DNA from: Cyrtodaria siliqua
Lineage: Eukaryota; Mollusca; Bivalvia; Adapedonta; Hiatellidae
Assembly (NCBI GenBank): GCA_037043455.1
Contig: JAWPHD010000139.1
Coordinates: forward strand, 434,001-498,000
Length of the DNA stretch: 64,000 bases
Direction: 5' to 3'
Part shown: positions 56,361 to 64,000 of the stretch, in pieces
How the letters are laid out: every line of letters starts with the position of its first letter
How positions within the stretch are numbered: position 1 is the stretch's first letter
Notes under the pieces: model-generated
Databases searched by the model: none
Told to the model about the DNA's origin: nothing
The model's input: only the letters and a program-made list of their open reading frames with translations
Translations under genes and position numbers: made by a program

Positions 56361-57519
56361 CTCCCCATTCTACCACACAGATGTTTAGTTGTGTAAACAG
56401 TGGGTCCGATTGCTTATTAAAATTATAATGTATGTAGGAATGTTCACATTATATTTATACCATGGATTTGCTGTTTTTTCTGCTTTAAGTTGTTTTAAGA
56501 TTTTTGATAATATATACTGTTGTTTCTGCTTTGTTACACGATTGCTGATAATATGTATTGTTGCATGTGGGCGGCGGAAAGTTGCCCAACTTTTTCATAT
56601 AGGAATGTTTTCCGTGTATTTTGCGAAAGTTATTTTGTGCAATGTTCAATCTAGTCATTATAATAATTATAAGGTTAATCATATTACGTTATTATGACAC
56701 TTCACAAAACATATAACATTATAATCTAGTCAGTAAAGTTTTATAATGTTATGTCATTTTATTTATCACTTATCATGGAATTGTGTGTTTTTTAATTCCC
56801 ATTGTCAAAACAAGCTGCATAGATGAAGCTAGATAGTGCTCAGTATAACTCAGGTTTAGGCAAGCACAAAATATATTAATATAAAAAAAATAATAGCATA
56901 ATATAAGCATTCTTTAGTAAAACGCGTTCCCATCCAGGCAATTATTTATTGGTTATTAAAAAAACAAATTAATCACAGGGTATTTGTTAACGCAGTCATC
57001 AATTCATGCATAGCTACCTAACAGTTACAGTTTCGCCGGCGGTAATGTTTAATACGCATCAACATATTTAATTGTTCAGAATTCAGCTTTTGTAGATGTC
57101 CGTTTTCGGATATCGGAATCGTTGTTGTGTAAATGAGTAATGTTATGTCAAACAATGGGGTTTAATTAGTTCCAAGTAGTTATGGTAAACATGCAAATTT
57201 AAAATAAATAATTCATATTGCAAAATTCCAGCTAAACTAACGTGACTGCAATATTTTATTTTTTATCGCTTTCGTCGATTACCACATTTCCCCTTTCATG
57301 CTCGTTTTAATTGTTTTGAAACCAATTACTACGACACAATGGGGGATCAAATCAATGCAATTCAATGTTTTATTAAACATAACATAATTATATGTTTCTT
57401 GCCTTACACCAAATGTGGATATAAAAGTCGAAAAGGAAATGTAGGATTCAACACGCACAAAAACAAACAACAACTACAAAGATGAACAAAAGGCAAGATA
57501 TGTCATCGCAAACATGTAA
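56361..57519. other. Intergenic, nothing recognised
   Basis: AT-rich DNA. The open frame at 56389-56697 is low-complexity hydrophobic and unsupported. Confidence 0.35.
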
Positions 57520-57675
57520 GGGTTGGAAATAGGACTACCATATTGGAACGGTCATTGGCACACAAAAGAAGAAGGCCGCTGGGAGTTTAACCAGGTTCTA
57601 GGGTGCACCAAACATTACTCTTACCCTTTGTCATCCCCTATGTCATCCCAATAAAATGGGACAGTGTAAATAAAG
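57520..57675. repeat. Dispersed repeat C, copy 2
   Basis: Direct-orientation match to 45610-45765, with a small insertion (tgtcatcccctatgtcatcc duplicated). Confidence 0.85.
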
Positions 57676-57845
57676 ATAACCCCACCAATATATATTCTCT
57701 AATAAAAAAGGCAGCATTAATAGGTAATATAAGTAAAAAAACACATACATTATCGTGTATATATAATATAAAAACTAAAGCCTAGAAAGCCACACAGCAA
57801 GTACTCAATGAATTGGCAGAAGCCAGAGTAACACAAGAAAGAAAG

Positions 57846-58650
57846 TTAAGGGTACGACAAGACGAATATTAAAGTCCTCAATTCGACTACAAGCTCTAGA
57901 ATAAAGAATAAGCTGAGAAACATAAACCCCGTAAGAAGTAGTCGGGGAACATCCACATCTAAGTGGGGATAATTAACAATAGCAAAATTAAAATGATCTC
58001 TCTTGTCGTAGATTTTACCTATTATTTTATTTGTGCACATGTTCTTAAGTTAAAATGATGTAAATCGAAAAAGAAGCGACAGTATCAGAAATGTTAGCTT
58101 TATTCAGTTGACTTTCTTTGGGATACATGGTATTAGATGGTATTAACCATAGTAGAAAAGAAAAGTGTAATATGTCATCCAGATATCGAGAGGTGCAAAT
58201 TAAGTCGTCGATTACATCTGCCTGAGTATTTGGTGAAAGACTCAACATGAAAAGTCTTTCACAGCTATAGAAAAACAAATCTGCCGCGGGCATGAGATGC
58301 ACAGTTCGTGCCCATAGGCATACCAACAATTTGTCTATAAACGGTAGCACCCTATCTGACGAAAATATTAACTATTAGGAAAATGAGTGCTCCACAAACT
58401 TTTTGGCAAGTCCACAAGGTGTAATTGACTACTGCCGTTAGTTAAAACATGCTTTATTTCTCTTTGCACTCTGTTTTTATAATATTTCCAAAAAATATAG
58501 TTTTTTCTTTAGCGAAAGTTTTTGAATGAGAGCAATGAGTTTGTCTTTGATAGGGTGATGTGGTAATGTTGTATAAAGTGTTAAAACTCATAAGTACTTA
58601 TAATTGAAACTTGAAGTTAATTGCACATTTTATCAAGAACGTATTTCGAA
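57846..58650 (-). pseudogene. Retroelement reverse transcriptase relic
   Basis: A multiply frame-shifted reverse transcriptase. In coding order on the minus strand: LYTTLPHH-like sequence (near 58570), then YTLWTCQKVCGALIF, IVGMPMGTNCA (near 58310), SRYLDDILHF with the catalytic LDD box, YPKESQLNKANISDT, and finally YDKRDHFNFAIVNYPHLDVD (near 57960). The 'PMGTNCA...RY.DD...YDKRD.F.F.IVN.P' signature belongs to a retroelement RT family common in invertebrate genomes. Whether it is Penelope-like is not certain from this fragment. Confidence 0.8.
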
Positions 58651-59097
58651 TTTTTAATTGACCAAAATAAATCAATCCCAGAGTAAGATGGTAATGCAAG
58701 ACTTGCGTTGCTTGTGCAGTGTGGCGGCAGTAAAACGTCTCCCCGCGCTTGAAATCAGTACTGTTATTCATTCGATCTTTGGAGATCGCTGAACCCGATA
58801 CTTATGTTTAGTGATCGGTGGTACATTTTCAATAATTTCTTTTGTTTTCTTACTTATTTTTCGATTCGGTGGTTTCACTACTCCGGCCGATAAAAGGCTC
58901 TGGGTATTGTTTAACCACTCATAGGATATGTTGTCTGCTTTTCAATTTAGACTTTTGGTTGTTACCTGTGATACGCAGGCTTCATAACCGCTGCTCCCAA
59001 CTAAATTCCTTTGTGTTTATTTCGCTCTTCGGGGCATACAATTTTATTAAATCCTGGGACCATACGCCGCTGGATATAGGGGATGAAATAAAGATAC
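58651..59097. other. Intergenic, nothing recognised
   Basis: Slightly less AT-rich than its surroundings. No supported feature; it may hold more decayed sequence of the element to its left. Confidence 0.35.
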
Positions 59098-59325
59098 AAA
59101 TATTGCTATATCAACCGCCATATGCTCGCCATCTTCGGGATGGTTAAAATTCCGTACTGTTGATTTTTATGAATATTGAGTTCTGTACAACCCGGGGCTA
59201 GAGGGCGTGATCAGTAGCAAGCATATTTCACTACCGCTCATGAACAGTCTCAATCAAACCGAGACTGCAATATTTCGTATGTGTCGTGCTCGGCCGTTTC
59301 CAAAGGTCCATTATCATACTCTTTT
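59098..59325. repeat. Direct repeat of 60470-60665, with breakpoint motif
   Basis: Shares attgctatatcaaccgccat, catcttcgggatggttaaaa, cccggggctagaggg and gagactgcaatatttcgtat with 60470-60665. The cccggggctagagggcgtg block also occurs at 9669 (same strand) and 62020 (inverted). Confidence 0.88.
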
Positions 59326-59539
59326 TTTTAGGTATTATGAAATTGATCTCAGTTGCATTGAAGTATTTTGCTCATTCACTGTCATATGAAACAAGTCGCT
59401 TAGATATTGCGGGACATTTGATTTGCTATTTTATACATGCTTTTAGCTTTTTGAAGAAAAACAATTTCTTCGAATGATAACATATTTAGAGAAATAATAT
59501 GGATAAATTAACTGATTAAGAGACCTAGATGCGTCTTAC

Positions 59540-59628
59540 CGATATGGTTTGTCCTGGAGGAGTTTCGATGTACCAGTAGTTGTCAACGGAACTGCCATAC
59601 TGTGCGGACGTTATGGTAATGGTGTCAG
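59540..59628 (-). pseudogene. Duplicate of PAN-CUB exon 3
   Basis: 89 nt with intact acceptor (CCAG) and donor (GTAAGA). It encodes TITITSAQYGSSVDNYWYIE and TPPGQTIS. Four base differences from 11982-12070 all change residues (A-T, F-S, Y-N, A-T). The exon itself is intact. It is called a pseudogene because the matching exons 4 and 5 of this copy lie on the other strand and no exons 1-2 are seen upstream. Confidence 0.75.
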
Positions 59629-59742
59629 CTGGAAGAACACAGCAAGAACTAATCTTTCTAGCTTGTTTGAAATGTTGTGTTACGTCATGTTGTATGTAGT
59701 TACTATAACCAAACTTTGTCTTAACATGGCATTGACATTTAA

Positions 59743-60310
59743 CTACTGTGCATTTCAGGGTGCCTAGACGTAAAATATCAATCGAGATTTTGTTTTATTA
59801 CTTGCTATATGTTTTCATATCTGATATGGTTAGATATAATGAAAATAGGCGCTCCTGGATATGTTTACAATCTTGCCATAGCCATCCGTTATGCTTCACA
59901 AAGCCTAAACATTACATTGTAAAAATGAAAACAACATGGAGGCATTATTTTTAGAAATTGTTGCCTGCGCATGTCTGTTTCTAGGGTTCGGATGTACCAA
60001 GTTAGACGTAGGTTATGCAGGGCGATGTTGTTGTTCAATGTTCAGCACCTCCAGCAATCGATCATACTTACTGTTTATTTTGGAATAATAAACATTATAT
60101 CTAGCAAATAAAAGGTAGGTAAATAGTATAATAGTGTTATTATTAACAACACTACTGGTCAACTGATTTTTTAAGTCACCCTATCCTACGCGAAGATTGC
60201 AAACAGATTCAGGAGCGTCCGTTTTCATTCTTTTCAATCATTTCAGGCATGAAAACATATAGAAAGTAATAAAAAAAATCTCGATCTGGGCACCCTGAAA
60301 TGCACAGTAG
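59743..60310. mobile_element. MITE-like element with inverted ends, short copy
   Basis: The ends are ctgtgcatttcagggtgcct and caccctgaaatgcacagtag. It is a shorter relative of 12185-12897, carried inside duplication B. Confidence 0.75.
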
Positions 60311-60469
60311 AGGGATTTTTCTTCGGAACACTTGATCTACTGATCCCAACATCAATAGGAGCCATTCTCTCACCAAGGTAATAAAGTTATAAAGTTTGAA
60401 TACGGTGAGTGCAATCCTTCACAAGTTATTGAGCGATATATTTCAACACCACTAATTATTACAAATATT

Positions 60470-60770
60470 GCTATATCCACCGCCATATGCCTGCCATCTT
60501 CGGGATGGTTAAAATTCCGTACTGTTGATTTTTATGAATATTGAGTTCTGCTCAACCCGGGGCTAGAGGGCCTGAGCGGTAGCTAGCATATTTCACTAGT
60601 CAAACCGAGACTGCAATATTTCGTATGTGTCTTGCTCGGCCGTTTCCAAAGGTCTAGTATCGTACTCTCTTGATTGAGACTGTTCATGAGTGGTAGTGAA
60701 ATATGCCAAATAACGAACTGTTCAAAGGGAGCTTATCATATTCTGGAACTTTAGTTAATGACGTCAGTTA
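60470..60770. repeat. Breakpoint repeat, direct then inverted part
   Basis: 60470-60665 repeats 59098-59325 directly. From about 60672 the sequence (gattgagactgttcatgagt, ggtagtgaaatatgcc, ttatcatattctggaacttt) is the inverse of the motif region and of 11715-11760. It marks the turn between the direct B copy and the inverted A copy. Confidence 0.8.
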
Positions 60771-61533
60771 AGTAACGGTTATTGACGTCACTCAGATACG
60801 GATTGCACATCATGTGTCCTATCAGGTGGTACACAAATGACGTATCAGGGATAATAACACTATGGTTTAATGATAATGTGTTTTATTACTTTTTCATCGG
60901 TGAAAGATTGGGATTTCTGAGTGAAAGAATATTCATAATCGCTAAATATTATTAACTAACTCCGAGCACAAAAATAACTTACTGTGTAGCCTCGATCACC
61001 CGGCCCGCTTCTGATTTCTTCGTTACGCTATGCTTCACGGATCCAGAACCAGGGCCTGGGGGAAAATAGGACGTTTAAAATCGCCCTAACGTTCTGGACG
61101 ATTTTGGCGAGATTTTTAGAGATTCAACGAGACTTTCGAAAAACATATTTTTAAATTAACTTCTTATTTTTAACTTATGAGAAGCAGCAATTGACGTTAA
61201 CATGTTTAACTGATGCATCAATAATTGACGTTGCACGTTTATTTACAACATGACGTCACGCAAACGTCGACATTATGCGCGTGAAAAAAACGCGCGAATA
61301 AATTGTGTAATCGCTAGTGGGCGCTTTAATTGGCCTAATCTGCCCAGACCGATATCTGCAAGTAAGACATATGCATGATACGATCTAGCTGGCCGAGACT
61401 ACTAACTGTGACGCTGAGTTATGACGTCAATAAAGTGGTGCTGACGTCGACGTCATCCGCCGATAATGTTCAATAAAGCGAATAATTTCGGTTACAATCA
61501 TGCATAAACTGAGTTAAAATGTAATAAATAAAT
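60771..61533. other. Intergenic, nothing recognised
   Basis: Contains many gacgtca-type motifs (near 60780-60850 and 61240-61460) but no supported gene. The sequence is not present in the first copy of the duplication. Confidence 0.4.
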
Positions 61534-61686
61534 ATTTAACTGCTGTGTTTGATTACAGAGAAATCCTTCACTCGATGGTAGACGTGTTTTGTTTTTTCAC
61601 TCACTCGCATACGCTCGTTTGTGAAAAGAACCACACGTCTATCATCTCGTGAAGGATTTCCCTATAATCGATCCCAGCAGTTAAAT
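61534..61686. repeat. Palindromic hairpin element 6
   Basis: The arms contain atttaactgctg, aaatccttcactcgatggta and gacgtgtt with complements on the right (accacacgtctatcatctcg, gaaggattt, cagcagttaaat). The centre is tcactcactcgcatacgctcg. Confidence 0.88.
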
Positions 61687-62255
61687 AATCTCTATATATC
61701 AATATTAATACATATATATGTAATGTTATTTTCTGTATAAAAAGTGAAAAGTATCTTGCAGCAGTGTTTACATCGGTTCAACCTCAACCGCGGCCTTCGG
61801 GTTCATCGATCTCAAACTACTTATATAAACTAGGGAACATGTTTTATCAAACAACTTGTATAATAATTCTAGTAAAACTTTAAATATGAAAACATTGATT
61901 GAGTTTACACTCAAAAAGTATGAAAGAAGAAACTTGGAAATCGTCGAACACGATAAATCGGTTTGATTGAGACTGTTCATGAACGGTAGTGAAAAATAAT
62001 TGCTACCGTTCACGCCCTCTAGCCCCGGGTTGAGCAGAACTCAATATTTAAAATGCCGATAGTACATAAATTTGAACAATGACGAAGACCATTTCTAGTG
62101 GAAAAGTCGCTAAATTTTACACACGTTCTTGTCACAGCTGTCTTCTTGAATCTTAACATAGCCACTGGTAAACACACAATCTGAGTTGTCTGTCGTTCAG
62201 ATATTTTATTATTGAAATGTTAACAGTGCTCTTTTACGATACGTGATGATTACAG

Positions 62256-62356
62256 ATCACGTTTTCCGAAGTTGATATAGAACCTGATGCTCAGTGCAGG
62301 TACGATTCTGTATCTGTATATGACGGTCCTACAAATACAAGCACTCTAGCAATCAA
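62256..62356 (+). pseudogene. Duplicate of PAN-CUB exon 4
   Basis: 101 nt with intact acceptor (GATTACAG) and donor (GTATGT). It encodes ITFSEVDIEPDAQCRYDSV and SVYDGPTNTSTLAIK. Two differences from 9322-9422, both amino-acid changing (S-R, P-L). No plus-strand exon 3 is visible upstream in the window. Confidence 0.75.
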
Positions 62357-62812
62357 GTATGTATTCATGTGTTACTCATAGAAGAAGAAATAGGATTTGA
62401 CTCTGTTTTTATTTGAAGGTATTGAATATTTTCATATACTGACAGTAGTGTTTAGTGGCGACCCAATATTAAGCCGTTATTATCCCATACATTTGCTTGA
62501 AGATGCATGAACTACTGGAGAGTTTGGTAAATAAATATGCAATGTTTGACATTGGTTCCCCATTGTATGTATAGCTATAGTATACATGTACATGTTACAA
62601 TATGTACTCATATAAGCATCTGTCCATTTTTACCATTTTTAAGGGTTGAACATTCATGTTTCAGAAATAACGAACTAACAAACGAATGCAAATTGTATTG
62701 TCTTGCTGTGGTCATCCAGTCTCACTTCTTACATTAGTATACTCATCAATACTATACTAGTTGTTGTTATTATTCTAATATTAATTATCTTCGCGTTTTC
62801 TTTCATTTAAAG

Positions 62813-62939
62813 GTTCTGTTCCACCACAATCCCTCCAACAATTACAACAACGGGCAATCAAATGTTGGTCCGTTTTGAGACTGATCGTCAGGTTGAAATG
62901 ACAGGCTTTAAAAGCACAGTTTGCTTCATATCGGTGTAG
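62813..62939 (+). pseudogene. Duplicate of PAN-CUB exon 5
   Basis: 127 nt with intact acceptor (TTTAAAG) and TAG at 62937-62939. There are two differences from 8742-8868: one silent, one changing alanine to valine (TDRQVEMTGF). It could still splice to the exon 4 copy, giving only the C-terminal two thirds of a CUB domain. Confidence 0.75.
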
Positions 62940-63094
62940 TTCCTAACTAGTGCTTGCTGTATGGACGTATTTATACTTAATTTGGCAGTCAGAGCAGAGA
63001 CAGTTTTATGGATCAACACGAAATTGAGTCGTCTAAATTACCGTGCACCATTTGTGAATTATACCTTCATTTCGGATATAACTTGCAGTCAAGA

Positions 63095-63560
63095 TATATT
63101 GTTATGTACGAGTGTTTAGAGTGATTAGTTATTGTTTGCGTCTATATTGTTATGTACGAGTGATTAGTTAGTGTTTGGGTCTATACTGTTATGTACGAGT
63201 GTTTAGAGTGATTAGTTATTGTTTGAGTTCTATACTGTTATGTACGAGTGTTAAGAGTGATTAGTTATTGTTTGAGTCTATACTGTTATGTACGAGTGTT
63301 TAGATTGATTAGGTATTGCTTGGGTCTGTTTAGAGTCATTAGTTATTGTTTGGGTCTGTTTAGAATGATTAGTTATTGTTTGGATCTGTTTAGAGTGATT
63401 AGTTATTGTTTACGTCTATACTGTTATGTACGAGTGTTTAGATTGATTAGGTATTGTTTGGGTCTGTTTAAAGTCATTAGTTATTGTTTGGGTCTGTTTA
63501 GAATGATTAGTTATTGTTTGGGTGTGTTTAGAGTGATAAGTTATTGTTTGCGTCCTTTTT
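63095..63560. repeat. 48/30-bp minisatellite, inverted copy
   Basis: Inverse of the array at 7379-8583, with a different unit order and fewer units, and not interrupted. The 110-codon plus-strand frame (SYCLGLFRVI repeats) reflects unit lengths divisible by three. Confidence 0.9.
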
Positions 63561-64000
63561 CTCTTTTTTCACATAAATAATACATCATTTATGTATTTTT
63601 AATATTATAATGTTGCAGCATTATTAATAATATAAACATCTGAATATTGTCATTTATTGAAAAGTTCTCCTGCACAACTATCCGTCCAACACTTACGACG
63701 GCAGGAAATGGAATATTTGTCCATCGTCCCAGTAATGGTGTACACATATTAAATTCATCAGAGGGTGATATATAAGAATGTTCACCCTAAGGATATGATT
63801 ATGGCAGCTGTCAATGCTTACAAGTCGAAGCGTCTTCATATTTGTATGGTACATACCCAATGTTAGGTGTTGACAGCGCTTAAACAGGCTGAACATGATA
63901 TTTGAAGATATCAATAGTGATACTTAATTAACTCTAGTAAAAACTTTATACTATACGTCACTATTCTAATTCGGTATCAGATACAACGAATGTTAATTTG

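Larger units (their letters stand above)
59330..60332. repeat. Segmental duplication B, second copy
   Basis: Direct-orientation match to 11763-12922, lacking about 110 bp. It contains the CUB exon 3 copy and a shorter copy of the inverted-end MITE (59743-60310). Confidence 0.9.
61755..64000. repeat. Segmental duplication A, inverted second copy
   Basis: Reverse complement of 6936-9933 and continues beyond the window. The left edge (cttgcagcagtg) is exactly the right edge of the first copy. It lacks the 544-bp insertion of the first copy. Confidence 0.92.

Noticed and set aside
56389..56697. 102-codon hydrophobic frame
   Set aside because: AT-rich, T-rich codons produce hydrophobic residues by chance. 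No homologous motif or splice signal was found.

Overview
This is eukaryotic, AT-rich, intron- and repeat-dominated DNA. No prokaryotic operons, Shine-Dalgarno sites or CRISPR arrays are visible. The repeat types suggest a bivalve mollusc: TGACCT-rich minisatellites, 'gtgaacactctagc' and 'gtgacccTGG' tandem families, tRNA-headed SINEs with an AATTC tail, and many short hairpin elements. That assignment is inference; no species can be named.

The main result is one spliced gene on the minus strand (38194 down to 8742). It is rebuilt from five exons whose splice sites and phases all agree. It encodes a predicted 259-residue secreted protein: signal peptide, a cysteine-rich PAN/Apple-like segment, a second cysteine-rich linker, and a C-terminal CUB domain split over three exons. 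Its introns (about 16.5, 9.2, 2.6 and 0.45 kb) hold most of the first 38 kb of the window. A second gene ends at the left edge: a terminal coding exon (390-582, plus strand) followed by AATAAA.

Layout: 1-0.7 kb, last exon of an unidentified gene. 1.6-5.7 kb, a decayed coding relic and several hairpin elements. 6.9-12.9 kb, the 3' half of the PAN-CUB gene with two minisatellites and mobile-element insertions. 13-21 kb, intron 2 with a THAP-like relic, two large palindromes and a 2.8-kb satellite of 57-bp units. 21.2 kb, exon 2. 21.7-37.8 kb, intron 1 with two LINE fragments, a pair of ~570-bp inverted repeats, a tRNA-derived element, hairpin elements and several tandem arrays. 37.9-38.2 kb, exon 1. 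38.8-44.2 kb, tandem repeat families and two TIR elements carrying remnants of a Crypton/KIAA1958-type protein. 45.6-50.4 kb, dispersed repeats and a ~149-bp satellite carrying two hAT-like insertions. 50.5-58.7 kb, a tyrosine-recombinase fragment, a TIR element with a clean 7-bp target duplication, a SINE whose empty site exists elsewhere in the window, and a decayed reverse transcriptase. 59.1-64 kb, a rearranged second copy of the 6.9-12.9 kb region.

The most notable point is that second copy. It keeps all three CUB exons intact, with splice signals, at about 97.5% identity. However, exon 3 lies on the minus strand and exons 4 and 5 on the plus strand, so they cannot be spliced together as placed. 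Seven of the eight exon differences change an amino acid.
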